Source of the DNA: Burkholderiales bacterium Ga0077547
Lineage (GTDB): Bacteria > Pseudomonadota > Gammaproteobacteria > Burkholderiales > Burkholderiaceae_C
Reading direction: 5' to 3'
Length of the DNA stretch: 64,000 nt
Assembly: GCA_001464195.1 (NCBI GenBank)
Contig: LNEY01000033.1
Coordinates: 1 to 64,000 of the forward strand
The notes under the pieces are model-generated. The model saw only the letters and a program-made list of their open reading frames with translations, was not told the origin of the DNA and ran no database searches. Position 1 is the stretch's first letter. Each line of letters opens with the position of its first letter. Shown in pieces: positions 11,643 to 20,693 of this stretch. Both the position numbers and the translations under genes were made by a program.

Positions 11643-13505
11643 ATGCGCATCATTTACCCGGCGCTGGTCGCCAGTGCACTGCTGGCCGTGGCAGCGCAGC
11701 CCTCGATGGCTGTCGGGTTTGGCAAGGTGGTCAACGCCACCACCCTGGGGCAACCACTCGACATCACCGTACCGGTGAGTGCCGATCCCAGCGAGCAAAT
11801 CACCCTGAGGTGCGTGGCCGCGGAGGTGATCGCCGGAGACAACCCCTTGCCTCCAGGCTCGCTGCAATGGCGGCTCGACCCGTCGCCCGACAGCGGGGTG
11901 CAATGGTTGCGCATCCGCAGCAGCGTGCGCATGGTCGAACCTGTGCTCCAGGTCACGGTGTCTGCCGGATGTGCGTCGCGCGTCAGCCGGCAGTTCGTGG
12001 TGTTCGTCGATCCACCGCTTTCTGAATATGAGAGCGGTGTACCCACGGCGGCGGAGCCCGCCGCAGCCGCCGCTTCCGATGTGACGCCCAGGGACAGCAG
12101 CCTGGGCGCTGGTGGCATGTCCGCCGCCGGATCTGGCATGGCCCGCGCCGATGGCGCAGATGCAGCTGGGAGGCCCGCTTCATCGCGCGCGCAGCGCCGC
12201 CAGGCGAAGTCGGCAGCGGCCAAGCGGGCGTCAGCCGAAGCGCAGAGTGCACGTGCTGCGGTGCGCAAGTCACGGCGTGCGGCGGTCGCCTCTCAGCGTT
12301 CACGCGCCTCAGCGTCGCGGCTGCAACTTGAGCGAAGTGCCGCGCTGGCGGTGGTTCCAGGAATCACAGCAGGCGCGTCGGCGCCCACAGCAGCCGATGT
12401 GGCGGCCTCCGCGGCGGCGATGGTCGCAGCTGCGGCCTCTGCTGCATCGGAAGCCGAGCGGGCCAGCGAGGTGCAGCGCGAGCAGATCGCCGAGTTGCAG
12501 CGCCGACTGGAGCAGTCGAGGCTCGACACCGAGGTGTCGAACGCCGCCGCGGCGAAGTTGCAAGCCCGCTTGGATGCGGCCGAAGCCCCCCGCTACTCCT
12601 TGCCGTGGCTGGTGGCGCTGACGGTGTCGGTGGCGGTGCTGCTGTTCGGTTTGGGCGTGCTGCTGGACCGGCGCCGCATGGCACGCCGTCCGAGCCGGCC
12701 GACCTGGAGTGCCGAGCGAGCGCAGACGCGTCCCACCGCCAGCAGGTTGACGCCAGCGCCCTCCAGCACCATGGCTGGGCCCCGTGCCACGGCACAGTGG
12801 ACAGACGACGACCCACACGATGCGGCGGCCAGCACCGGGCCCTTGCCGTTCAACCGTGCTGCGACACCAGCTGCCGTGCCGTTCGTAGCGGACGTCCGTG
12901 CACCCGCCGAGCCGGCGACGTCGGCGTTGCCGGTCACGGCCGACGCACTCATTGACCTCGAGCAGCAGGCCGAGTTTTTCGTCGCGCTGGGTCAGGCAGA
13001 TACGGCGGTCGAGCTGCTCGATGGCTTCACTCGCGGCGCCGGTGGTGCGTGCCCGATGCCGTACCTGATGCTTCTGGACATCCATCGCCGTCGTGGCCAG
13101 CGCGACGCCCACGCCGTGGTGCGTGAACGGTACGAAACACGCTTCAATCGCACAGTGCCTGCCTGGGATGACCAGCCGGCCATTGCCACCTCGATAGACG
13201 ATCACCCTGACGAGATACGCCGCATCGAGTCGGCCTGGAACGATCCGCCCGCGGCGATGCGCCTGGTCGAGTCGCTCCTGGTTCATGGGGGAACGCCGGC
13301 GGAGGCCTTCGACCTCAACTGCCTGAGTGAGCTGCAGTTCCTGTATCTGCTGGCCCGAGACCACAGCGAGATCGAGCCGCCGCCCGTCGAACCCGTCGAT
13401 TTGCTGCTGCCGCTGGCACCCCAGACGAGTGCGAAGCCGGTGGGCACCGCTGTCGATCTGGAGTTGGATTTCCTGCCGCCCGCCGGTCCTGGGTCGTCAA
13501 AGTAG
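11643..13505 (+). CDS. FimV-like inner-membrane protein without LysM
   Basis: 620 residues with FimV-like layout. A signal peptide ends near residue 23 (VAAQPSMA). The N-terminal periplasmic domain has GKVVNATTLGQPLDITVPV, like the GQPL motif of FimV N-termini. A long Ala/Arg/Ser-rich low-complexity linker and a coiled-coil stretch (EREQIAELQRRLEQ type, about 275-315) lead to one membrane segment (about 318-340). The cytoplasmic tail ends in a TPR-like module (LIDLEQQAEFFVALGQADTAVELLDGF cut into helices). I see no LysM peptidoglycan-binding domain. FimV proteins support type IV pilus assembly and polar signalling; whether this one does is inference. Its end overlaps the convergent aminotransferase by 9 bases. 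Confidence 0.75.
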   Translation: MRIIYPALVASALLAVAAQPSMAVGFGKVVNATTLGQPLDITVPVSADPSEQITLRCVAAEVIAGDNPLPPGSLQWRLDPSPDSGVQWLRIRSSVRMVEPVLQVTVSAGCASRVSRQFVVFVDPPLSEYESGVPTAAEPAAAAASDVTPRDSSLGAGGMSAAGSGMARADGADAAGRPASSRAQRRQAKSAAAKRASAEAQSARAAVRKSRRAAVASQRSRASASRLQLERSAALAVVPGITAGASAPTAADVAASAAAMVAAAASAASEAERASEVQREQIAELQRRLEQSRLDTEVSNAAAAKLQARLDAAEAPRYSLPWLVALTVSVAVLLFGLGVLLDRRRMARRPSRPTWSAERAQTRPTASRLTPAPSSTMAGPRATAQWTDDDPHDAAASTGPLPFNRAATPAAVPFVADVRAPAEPATSALPVTADALIDLEQQAEFFVALGQADTAVELLDGFTRGAGGACPMPYLMLLDIHRRRGQRDAHAVVRERYETRFNRTVPAWDDQPAIATSIDDHPDEIRRIESAWNDPPAAMRLVESLLVHGGTPAEAFDLNCLSELQFLYLLARDHSEIEPPPVEPVDLLLPLAPQTSAKPVGTAVDLELDFLPPAGPGSSK

Positions 13506-14660
13506 GCGCAGCCGTTCCAGCGCCAGCGACAGGGTGGCTTCTTCTTTCGCGAAGCAGAAGCGGATCAGCCCTTGCTGAACCGGCTGCGGGTAGAAGGCCG
13601 ACATCGGGATCGCCGCCACGCCGATCTCGCGTGTCAGGCGTTCGCAAAACGTGCGATCGTCTTCATCGCTGATCGCTGAAAAATCAGCGCACTGGAAATA
13701 AGTGCCAGCGCTAGGCAATGGTCGCAGCCGCGTGCCGTGCAAACCCTCGACGAACAGATCGCGCTTGCGCTGGTAGAAAGCGCTCAACTCAAGATGCGGT
13801 TGCGGATCGCGCAGGTAGTTGGCCAGTCCGTGTTGAACCGGTGTGTTGACTGCGAACACATTGAACTGGTGCACTTTGCGGAACTCCGCCGTCAATGCAG
13901 CCGGGGCCGCGACGTACCCGACCTTCCAGCCCGTCACGTGGTAGGTCTTGCCGAAGCTGGAGACGACAAAGCTGCGTGCGGCCAGTTCGGGCCAGCGCGC
14001 GATGCTTTGATGCTGCACGCCGTCGTAGACCATGTGCTCGTAGACCTCATCGCCAATCACCAGCACCTGAGTGGACCGCAGCAATTCGGTCAGGCGCTGC
14101 ATGTCGGTGGCGCTCCACACGGTACCGCTCGGGTTGTGCGGTGTATTGACGACGATCAGTCGTGTGCGCGGCGAGAGGGCCTGCGCGATGCGGTCGAAGT
14201 CCGGCGCGAAGCTGCCCGACGCGAGTGGCACGTGGACCGCGACGCCGCCCGCCAGCGCCACGTTGGGCGCGTAGCTGTCGAAGCAGGGATCGAGCAGGAT
14301 CACCTCGTCACCCGGCTGCACCACCGCCATCACCACCGTGAGGATCGCTTGCGTGGCGCCGGCGGTGACGGTGATCTCGTGTTCCGGGTCGTAGTGGTGG
14401 CCGTACAGCGAAGTGATCTTCTCGGAAATCCCCTCTCTCAGGGCCCGCACGCCGGCCATCGGGGCGTACTGGTTGTGGCCCTGTCGCATGGCTTGATTCA
14501 CCGCATCAAGCAGTCGCGGGTCACAGCCGAAATCCGGAAAGCCTTGTCCCAGATTCACCGCGCCGTGCCGTTGCGCCAGCGTCGACATCACGCTGAAGAT
14601 CGTCGTGCCGACCTCCGGCAGTCTGCTCCTCACCGAAGGGGTGATGCCCAGCGCGCTCAT
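13497..14660 (-). CDS. PLP-dependent class I/II aminotransferase (methionine aminotransferase-like)
   Basis: 387 residues, fold-type I transaminase resembling the YbdL/kynurenine-methionine aminotransferase group. LGQGFPDF near the N-terminus, the TAGATQAI turn, NTPHNPSG, the VIGDEVYEHMVYD cofactor Asp/Tyr block, and SSFGKTYHVTGWKVGY with the Schiff-base Lys at about 238 are all intact. The start at ATG 14658-14660 overlaps the cysB stop as ATGA, so it is the last gene of the lptF-lptG-cbiX-cysB operon. With CysB and a sirohydrochlorin chelatase-like protein in front, a role in sulfur amino acid recycling (methionine to its 2-oxo acid) is an attractive inference. Confidence 0.9.
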   Translation of the reverse strand: MSALGITPSVRSRLPEVGTTIFSVMSTLAQRHGAVNLGQGFPDFGCDPRLLDAVNQAMRQGHNQYAPMAGVRALREGISEKITSLYGHHYDPEHEITVTAGATQAILTVVMAVVQPGDEVILLDPCFDSYAPNVALAGGVAVHVPLASGSFAPDFDRIAQALSPRTRLIVVNTPHNPSGTVWSATDMQRLTELLRSTQVLVIGDEVYEHMVYDGVQHQSIARWPELAARSFVVSSFGKTYHVTGWKVGYVAAPAALTAEFRKVHQFNVFAVNTPVQHGLANYLRDPQPHLELSAFYQRKRDLFVEGLHGTRLRPLPSAGTYFQCADFSAISDEDDRTFCERLTREIGVAAIPMSAFYPQPVQQGLIRFCFAKEEATLSLALERLRLL

Positions 14661-15598
14661 TCGCCGGCGGCTCCTGATCCTCCCAGGCTGCGGGTGATCA
14701 GTGCGCGGCTCAGCCGTTCGGAAATCATCTCGGCGAACACATAGACGAAATTGCGCAGGTAGGCGCCACGCTTGAATGCGATGCGCGCCACGTTCTGGCC
14801 GAACAGCTGGCCGGCGGGTCGCCACACCAGATCGCCGCCCGGCGGGTCGTCGCGCACCGCCATCTCGGCCACGATGCCGATGCCCAGACCCAGCCGCACA
14901 TAGGTCTTGATGACGTCGGAGTCGATCGCCTCAAGCACCACGTTCGGTTTCAAGCGCCGCGACTCGAAGGCCTGGTCAATGCGGGTGCGCCCGGTGAAGG
15001 TCGGGTGGTATGAGATCAATGGCTCGACCGCGAGCTGCTCGATGGTCAGTCGTTCGACCTGCGCCAGCGGGTGCCCGGCCGGCATCACGATGACATGCTG
15101 CCACTCGTAGCAGGGGAGGGTGACCAGTTCGTCGTAACGGTCCAGCGACTCCGTGGCCAACCCCACCTCGGCCACCTCCTCGATGACCATCCGCGCGACC
15201 TGTTGCGGATTGCCCTGGTGCAGGCTGACGTTCACCTTGGGAAAGCGCTTGCGCAGCCGCGCGACGGGCTCGGGCAACACATAGCGGGCCTGGGTGTGGG
15301 TGGTCGCGATCGACAGCGTGCCGGCGTCCTGGTTCGAGAACTCATCGCCAATGCGCTTGAGGTTGTTGACCTCGCGCATGATGATCTCGATCGCCTTCAA
15401 CACCTCCAACCCCGGCTCGGTGACGCGGCGCAGGCGCTTGCCGTGGCGCGCGAAGATGTCCACGCCGAGTTCGCCTTCGAGCTCGAGGATCGCCTTGGAG
15501 ACGCCGGGCTGAGAGGTGAACAGCGCCTTGGCGGTTTCCGTCAGATTCAGGTTCTGACGGACGGCCTCCTGGACGAATCGAAACTGGTGCAGGTTCAT
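14657..15598 (-). CDS. cysB: CysB-type LysR-family regulator of sulfur assimilation
   Basis: 313 residues. The N-terminal winged helix-turn-helix begins MNLHQFRFVQEAVRQNLNL and contains LFTSQPGVSKAILELE; a periplasmic-binding-like effector domain follows with TTHTQARYVLP, the CysB signature for binding O-acetylserine/N-acetylserine or sulfate. CysB activates sulfate uptake and reduction genes. The ATG at 15596-15598 overlaps the stop of the cbiX-like gene (ATGA), and its own stop overlaps the aminotransferase start. A second CysB-type protein is encoded at 49617-50555; this copy is the closer match to the CysB effector signature. Confidence 0.93.
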   Translation of the reverse strand: MNLHQFRFVQEAVRQNLNLTETAKALFTSQPGVSKAILELEGELGVDIFARHGKRLRRVTEPGLEVLKAIEIIMREVNNLKRIGDEFSNQDAGTLSIATTHTQARYVLPEPVARLRKRFPKVNVSLHQGNPQQVARMVIEEVAEVGLATESLDRYDELVTLPCYEWQHVIVMPAGHPLAQVERLTIEQLAVEPLISYHPTFTGRTRIDQAFESRRLKPNVVLEAIDSDVIKTYVRLGLGIGIVAEMAVRDDPPGGDLVWRPAGQLFGQNVARIAFKRGAYLRNFVYVFAEMISERLSRALITRSLGGSGAAGE

Positions 15599-15987
15599 GG
15601 GCTGTTTGCAGTATCGGTGCGCCGCAGCGCGGCGGCCGCCATGGCCTCGATGACGCCCGGGGCTTCGCCGATCGATGGCTGAAGCGTCCAGGCCACTTGA
15701 GGATGCGCGCTGCGCATCGCCTCGATCAGCAGCGGCAGATCCTTGCGCACATGGCCGCCGGTGCCGAGGAACAATGGAACGATATCGACACGGGTGCATC
15801 CCCGGGCCGCCAGGGTGGCACCGGCTTCCGGCAGCGTGGGTGCCATGAATTCCAGAAAGCTCAGGGACACAGCGATGTTCGGGGCCTGCTCACGCACCCG
15901 TCGCAGCACTGCCTCGAACGGGAGGGCCCAGTTCGGGTCGCGAGCGCCATGGGCGAACAACAGCAAGCCGGTGGGCGCGTCGCTCAT
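15595..15987 (-). CDS. CbiX/SirB-like sirohydrochlorin chelatase domain protein
   Basis: 130 residues, the size of the short single-domain CbiX/SirB chelatases that insert metal into sirohydrochlorin. The two metal-handling histidines are present, H13 in LLLFAHGARDP and H79 in FLGTGGHVRKDLP. A short chelatase next to cysB suggests siroheme production for sulfite/nitrite reductase. The ATG at 15985-15987 overlaps the lptG stop (ATGA) and its stop overlaps the cysB start. Whether iron (siroheme) or cobalt (B12) is the metal cannot be told from sequence; the operon favours iron. Confidence 0.9.
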   Translation of the reverse strand: MSDAPTGLLLFAHGARDPNWALPFEAVLRRVREQAPNIAVSLSFLEFMAPTLPEAGATLAARGCTRVDIVPLFLGTGGHVRKDLPLLIEAMRSAHPQVAWTLQPSIGEAPGVIEAMAAAALRRTDTANSP

Positions 15988-17096
15988 CGGTAACGCACCA
16001 GCCAGGCAAAAGCAGCCATCGACATCAGCAGGAACAGCACACTGGGTGCGGCGGCCGCAATCCACGGGGTCCAATTGCGCAGCAGCCCCAGATGCCCGGC
16101 CAGGCTGTTGAGCACGACGAAGGCGATGCCCAGCATGATGCCCCCGAACACTTTCAGGCTGATGCCTCCAGCGCGCGCGTGCAGGTAGGCGAACGGCAAT
16201 GCGAGGCACACCATCACCAGGCAAGCGAACGGATACAGGGCGCGCTTCCAGAACTGAATTTCGTAGGCCTGGATCGCCTGTTCATTGACATCCAGGTGGC
16301 CGATGTAGCGCCAGAGTTCCACCGTCGACATCGTCGAGACGGGCAACAGCGCAGACGCGACGACTTCGGCAGACGGTCCGTTTGTCCATTGCCAAGACTC
16401 AAGCGATTCAGTGCTCACGGTGGGAGACTGGCCGGCGTCTCGGGTGTTCCAGCGCGTCAGGTTGACATTCGACAACGCCCAGTGTCCTCGGTCATCAATG
16501 CGTCCCGACGCCGCAGTGATCTGCCGAACCAGCCTGACATCGTCGTCGAATTCGAAGATGTTCACCTGCAGCATGCCGCCTTGCGAGCCACTGCGACCGA
16601 TGTTGATGGAGTAAGAGCGATCGCCATCAGGCGTGCTCTGGCGATCCTTGATCCAAACGCCGGAGCGTCCATGGCTGAGACTGCCACGCGCCGAGGCCCG
16701 CACATCGACGCCCTTGTTCTCGGAGTACGGCGCCAGGTAGTCACCCACCAAGAAGGTCAACGCGGCGAACGCCAGGCCCAGGGTGGCCAACAGGCGCAGC
16801 GCGCGCCATGGGCCGAGCCCGCTGGTGCGCAGGATCGTGAATTCCGACGATTGCGCCATCCGCGACAGCGTGTAGATCGTACCGATCAGCACCATGATCG
16901 GCGCCAGTTCATAGAAGTGACCCGGGATGTCCAGCATGCTGGACAGTGCAGCCAGTCCTATCGATCCCCCTGACTTGGCCATGTCCGACAAGGCGTCGAC
17001 CAGATCGATGAACAAAAACAAGGACAGGAAGGCCAGTGACACGAACATCACCGACATGGTGATGTCGACAAAGAACAGGCGACGTACGGTCTTCAT
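15984..17096 (-). CDS. lptG: LPS export ABC transporter permease LptG
   Basis: 370 residues, YjgP/YjgQ family. Membrane segments lie at the N-terminus (MSVMFVSLAFLSLFLFIDLV and the IMVLIGTIYTL region) and at the C-terminus (RALYPFACLVMVCLALPFAYL, IMLGIAFVVLNSLAGHLGLL), flanking a periplasmic beta-jellyroll domain. With LptF and the LptB ATPase it extracts lipopolysaccharide from the inner membrane. The start is at ATG 17094-17096 (MKTVRRLFFVDITMSV), 14 nt after the lptF stop. Confidence 0.95.
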   Translation of the reverse strand: MKTVRRLFFVDITMSVMFVSLAFLSLFLFIDLVDALSDMAKSGGSIGLAALSSMLDIPGHFYELAPIMVLIGTIYTLSRMAQSSEFTILRTSGLGPWRALRLLATLGLAFAALTFLVGDYLAPYSENKGVDVRASARGSLSHGRSGVWIKDRQSTPDGDRSYSINIGRSGSQGGMLQVNIFEFDDDVRLVRQITAASGRIDDRGHWALSNVNLTRWNTRDAGQSPTVSTESLESWQWTNGPSAEVVASALLPVSTMSTVELWRYIGHLDVNEQAIQAYEIQFWKRALYPFACLVMVCLALPFAYLHARAGGISLKVFGGIMLGIAFVVLNSLAGHLGLLRNWTPWIAAAAPSVLFLLMSMAAFAWLVRYR

Positions 17097-17110
17097 CGGG
17101 TCCAGGTGCC

Positions 17111-18202
17111 TCAGGTGCCAGTAACGCCGGCGCGGCGTGGCAAGCGCTTCGCGGCATCCTGACGCCACATCAGGTACATGGCGAGCAGCAATGCGGTGCC
17201 GTGTGTGAGCAGCAAAGCCGAGCCCATCCCGAGTTTTCCGTTGGAGACCCAGGCGCGCGACAGGCTGATGAGGTTGTAGTAGACGATGAAGGTCAGCAGG
17301 GCAAACATCAGGTTCCAATTGCTGGCTCGTCGCGGATTGATCGCTGCCAATCCGATCGCCAGCAGCACCATGTTGGTTGCTGCCAGGATCAGACCCAGGC
17401 GCCAGGTCAATTCGCCCAGGTGTTCGGCGGTGGGCTTGCTCAACAGCGTCATCGTGGCGCGTGCCTTCGGTGGCAACTCATCGAGAGGCGACGTGAGCCG
17501 GTCGCCGACGATGACCTCATAGCGATCAAAGAGCGATAAGGTTCGTTCTGCGGATTGACGGTCGATCTCGTTGCGTTGGCCATCCCCGAGCCGCAGGTAG
17601 CGATTGTCATCCTCGACCTCGACACGACCCGTGCGCGAGGTGGTGACCGATTCGCTGTCCTTCAATCTGCCGTAGATGAACACGTTGCGCCCGTCGGTGC
17701 CGTCCGGCGAATTGCGCTCAATGAAGAACACCCGGCTGCCATCGGCGGAGGCCTCGAATTGACCGGGGGTGACTCGCGACAGATTGGACCGGCGCTCGAA
17801 CTGATCCCTCAGCAAGGCAGAGCGTTCATTGACCCAGGGCCACACCAGCAGCGACATCAGCAGAACCACCAGCAGCACCGGCCAGGTGGTTCGCAGCACC
17901 GGCCGAATGAAGCGCATCAAGCTCACCCCGCTGGCAAACCAGATCGCCATTTCGCTGTCGCGGTACATCCGGCCCAGCGTGCCCATGATGGCGACAAACA
18001 TCGACAGTGCCAGCATCGTGGGCAGGTGCGCCAACGCGGTGTAACCCAACAACAGCACCACGTCTTGCGGCGCTGCCTTGCCGCCCGCGGCCAAGCCCAA
18101 CGTGCGGATCAACATCATCGTCAGCACGATGGTCAGAATGACGACCACCGTGGCGCCGAAGGTGCGCGCCAGGTCACGACGCAAGGTCGAATCGAATAAC
18201 AT
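17111..18202 (-). CDS. lptF: LPS export ABC transporter permease LptF
   Basis: 363 residues, partner permease of LptG. It begins MLFDSTLRRDLARTFGATVVV, with the first membrane helix right after; VVLLLGYTALAHLPTMLALSMF and the pair near the C-terminus complete six segments around a periplasmic domain (FIERNSPDGTDGRNVFIYG). It is the first gene of the five-gene minus-strand operon and is divergent from pepA with 27 nt between starts, the same lptFG/pepA arrangement known in many proteobacteria. Confidence 0.95.
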   Translation of the reverse strand: MLFDSTLRRDLARTFGATVVVILTIVLTMMLIRTLGLAAGGKAAPQDVVLLLGYTALAHLPTMLALSMFVAIMGTLGRMYRDSEMAIWFASGVSLMRFIRPVLRTTWPVLLVVLLMSLLVWPWVNERSALLRDQFERRSNLSRVTPGQFEASADGSRVFFIERNSPDGTDGRNVFIYGRLKDSESVTTSRTGRVEVEDDNRYLRLGDGQRNEIDRQSAERTLSLFDRYEVIVGDRLTSPLDELPPKARATMTLLSKPTAEHLGELTWRLGLILAATNMVLLAIGLAAINPRRASNWNLMFALLTFIVYYNLISLSRAWVSNGKLGMGSALLLTHGTALLLAMYLMWRQDAAKRLPRRAGVTGT

Positions 18203-18229
18203 CGTCAGCCCAATTGATCAGCAGGCATT

Positions 18230-19690
18230 ATGGACTTCAGACACCTAGTGGCGACCCCGGCGTCGTTGGCCGATATCAGCGCTGACGCGCTGCTGCTTGT
18301 CGTGCATGGGAATGCGATCGATGGCGCCCTGGCCCCTGCGATCTCGTCATTGATCAGCGACGCCGTGGAGACAGGTGATCTCCAGCTCAAGGCCGCTCGA
18401 AGCCTCTACCTGCACCGGCCTGCAGGGGTGAAGGCGGCTCGCCTCCTGGTGGTCGGCGCGGCTGCAGCGAGTGTCAAGTCGTTCAAGAGCGCGGTGGCGG
18501 CGGGTCTGAGTCAGCTCAAAGGCAGCGGCGCCAAGCATGTTGCCGTGGCGGTGGCCGATGCCAACCCGCTGACCGCGTTGCATGGCGAGGCGCTGGCGAC
18601 TGCCGCTGCCGACGCGACTTACCTGTATCGCCACACCAAGCCAAGCGCAGCCAAGCCGCCTGCGATGACGCGGTTCACGCTGGTGTGTGGCAAGGCGCAA
18701 GCCAGCGATGTGTCTGCCGGCCTGCAACGCGGCGCTGCCATCGCCTCTGGGGTCACCCTGGCGCGCGAATGTGCCAACCGGCCTGGGAATCACTGCACGC
18801 CGACTTACCTGGGCGAGCAGGCCAAGCGCCTGGGCAAAGAACACGGGTTGAAGGTCGAGGTGCTGGATCGCAAAGCGGTCGAAAAGCTCGGCATGGGCGC
18901 GTTTCTGGCCGTGGCCCAGGGCTCGGCCGAGCCACTGCGATTCATCGTGGCCCGCTACGAGGGCGCTGCGAAATCACAGGCTCCCGTGGTGCTGGTGGGC
19001 AAGGGCATCACCTTCGACACTGGCGGCATCTCGATCAAGCCTTCGGCCGAGATGGACGAGATGAAGTACGACATGGGTGGCGCCGCGAGCGTGCTCGGCG
19101 CCCTGCGTGCGATTGCCGAGATCAAGCCGAAGCTCAACGTGATCGGCCTCATTCCGAGCTGCGACAACATGCCCAGCGGCACGGCCGTGAAGCCGGGAGA
19201 TGTCGTGACCAGCCTGTCGGGCCAGACCATTGAAATTCTGAACACCGACGCTGAAGGCCGGCTGATCCTGTGTGACGCGCTCACCTACGCAGAGCGTTTC
19301 AAGCCGGCGGTGGTGGTCGACATCGCGACGTTGACTGGCGCTTGCGTGATTGCACTGGGCCACCATCGCTCGGGCCTCTTCACTGCCGACGACGCGCTGG
19401 CCACTGAACTGCTGAATGCAGGCGATGCGGCGCTCGACCCGTGCTGGCGCATGCCGCTCGATGACGAGTACGACGAAGGCCTGAAGAGCAACTTCGCCGA
19501 CATGGGCAATGTCGGCGGGCGAGCCGGTGGTGCGATCACTGCTGCGATGTTCCTGAAGCGCTACACCGCCAAGTACCGCTGGGCGCACCTCGACATTGCG
19601 GGCACCGCCTGGAAGTCCGGTGCCGCCAAGGGCAGTACCGGGCGACCCGTGGGCCTGTTGACTCACTTCGTGCTGGCCCAGATCAAGTGA
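18230..19690 (+). CDS. pepA: Leucyl aminopeptidase PepA (M17)
   Basis: 486 residues. An N-terminal macro-like domain is followed by the M17 catalytic domain with GKGITFDTGGISIKPS (metal-binding Lys and Asp near 258-263), the YDMGGAASVLG block and the hallmark NTDAEGRL (from about residue 338). It removes N-terminal residues from peptides in the cytoplasm; in some bacteria PepA also binds DNA, which cannot be judged here. It is divergent from lptF and followed by holC after 25 nt. Confidence 0.97.
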   Translation: MDFRHLVATPASLADISADALLLVVHGNAIDGALAPAISSLISDAVETGDLQLKAARSLYLHRPAGVKAARLLVVGAAAASVKSFKSAVAAGLSQLKGSGAKHVAVAVADANPLTALHGEALATAAADATYLYRHTKPSAAKPPAMTRFTLVCGKAQASDVSAGLQRGAAIASGVTLARECANRPGNHCTPTYLGEQAKRLGKEHGLKVEVLDRKAVEKLGMGAFLAVAQGSAEPLRFIVARYEGAAKSQAPVVLVGKGITFDTGGISIKPSAEMDEMKYDMGGAASVLGALRAIAEIKPKLNVIGLIPSCDNMPSGTAVKPGDVVTSLSGQTIEILNTDAEGRLILCDALTYAERFKPAVVVDIATLTGACVIALGHHRSGLFTADDALATELLNAGDAALDPCWRMPLDDEYDEGLKSNFADMGNVGGRAGGAITAAMFLKRYTAKYRWAHLDIAGTAWKSGAAKGSTGRPVGLLTHFVLAQIK

Positions 19691-19715
19691 TCGCCCGCTG
19701 GCTGCACGTGATCCG

Positions 19716-20144
19716 ATGACCGAAGTGCAGTTCCATGTCAATGTGCCCGATCCGGTGCACTATGCGTGTCGATTGCTGCGCAAGGCCTTGCGCCAAGGCG
19801 CACGACTGGCGGTGACCGGATCGGCTGCCACGCTCGCTGAGCTGGACCGCGCACTGTGGGTGTTCGAGGCAGACGAGTTTCTGCCGCACATACAGCTGCG
19901 TGACGACAAGCCCACTGCGACCCAGTCGCGCGCCCCGGTGTGGCTGGTCGAGGATGCTCGCCACGGCGCCGCGATGCCGGTGCTGATCAATATGGGCGCG
20001 CCGCTCACGGCTGGCTTTGAGGCCTACCCGAGGGTCATCGAGATTGTCTCGAACGATGAAGAAGAGCGCGCCGCCGGGCGCCAGCGATGGCGCGACTACG
20101 TGGCACGCGGTTGTGCCCCGGTGAAGCACGAGGTGGCCACTTGA
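19716..20144 (+). CDS. holC: DNA polymerase III chi subunit HolC
   Basis: 142 residues. It begins MTEVQFHVNVPDPVHYACRLLRKA and carries the family features ALWVFEADEFLPHI and the PVWLVED and PVLINMG stretches. Chi links the clamp-loader complex to SSB. Position immediately after pepA is the standard arrangement. Its stop overlaps the TTG start of the next small gene by 4 bases. Confidence 0.95.
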   Translation: MTEVQFHVNVPDPVHYACRLLRKALRQGARLAVTGSAATLAELDRALWVFEADEFLPHIQLRDDKPTATQSRAPVWLVEDARHGAAMPVLINMGAPLTAGFEAYPRVIEIVSNDEEERAAGRQRWRDYVARGCAPVKHEVAT

Positions 20145-20650
20145 GCCTGCCTGCACTCCCGCCGATGAGGGTTCCGACGCTGACCGAGGTCGTGGATTGG
20201 CCGCCAGTGCCACTGGTCGTGGTGGACCCACCAACGCCATCCACGGTTGATGCGCACGCCGATGGCGTGCTTGAAGTCTGTATCGAAGAAGCGGCCGAAC
20301 TGCTGGCGTCAGAGCCCACCCTGGAGTCGCCGAGCGAGACGGCGCCTGTGCTGGTGGATGTGCTGGCGAACGAGGTGCCGGCACGCGAGTTGCCATCCAC
20401 GCCTCCGATCGATGAAGCCGCGCTGGCCCAGCGCATCCTCACCGACCTGCAGAGCCAGGTCGATGCCATGCTGGAACAGCAACTGCGCGTGGCGATGCAG
20501 CCGTTGCTCAACCGACTGGCCGACACCTTGGCGCAGCAGGCACGCGAGGAACTGGGCTCGGCCTTGCGTGACATGGTGGCATTGGCGGTGTCACGGGAGA
20601 TGATTCGGCTGCGTGCTGCAGCGCCTCACAGCGATACGGCTGCGTCCTGA
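20141..20650 (+). CDS. Small acidic protein of unknown function, coupled to holC
   Basis: 169 residues, not recognised. The N-terminal half is Pro/Val/Glu-rich and probably disordered; the C-terminal half (about 95-160) is helical, with LQSQVDAMLEQQLRVAMQPL and LADTLAQQAREELG forming amphipathic heptads, so it may oligomerise or bind a partner. The start is TTG 20141-20143 (MSLPALPPMRVP), chosen because GAGG lies 7 nt upstream and it overlaps the holC stop as TTGA; the ATG at 20165 has no ribosome-binding site. Translational coupling to holC suggests cotranscription, but no function follows from the sequence. Confidence 0.7.
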   Translation: MSLPALPPMRVPTLTEVVDWPPVPLVVVDPPTPSTVDAHADGVLEVCIEEAAELLASEPTLESPSETAPVLVDVLANEVPARELPSTPPIDEAALAQRILTDLQSQVDAMLEQQLRVAMQPLLNRLADTLAQQAREELGSALRDMVALAVSREMIRLRAAAPHSDTAAS

Positions 20651-20693
20651 CACGGCGGCTCAGACTTTTTACTTTTTCTCGGGAATGGACGAC

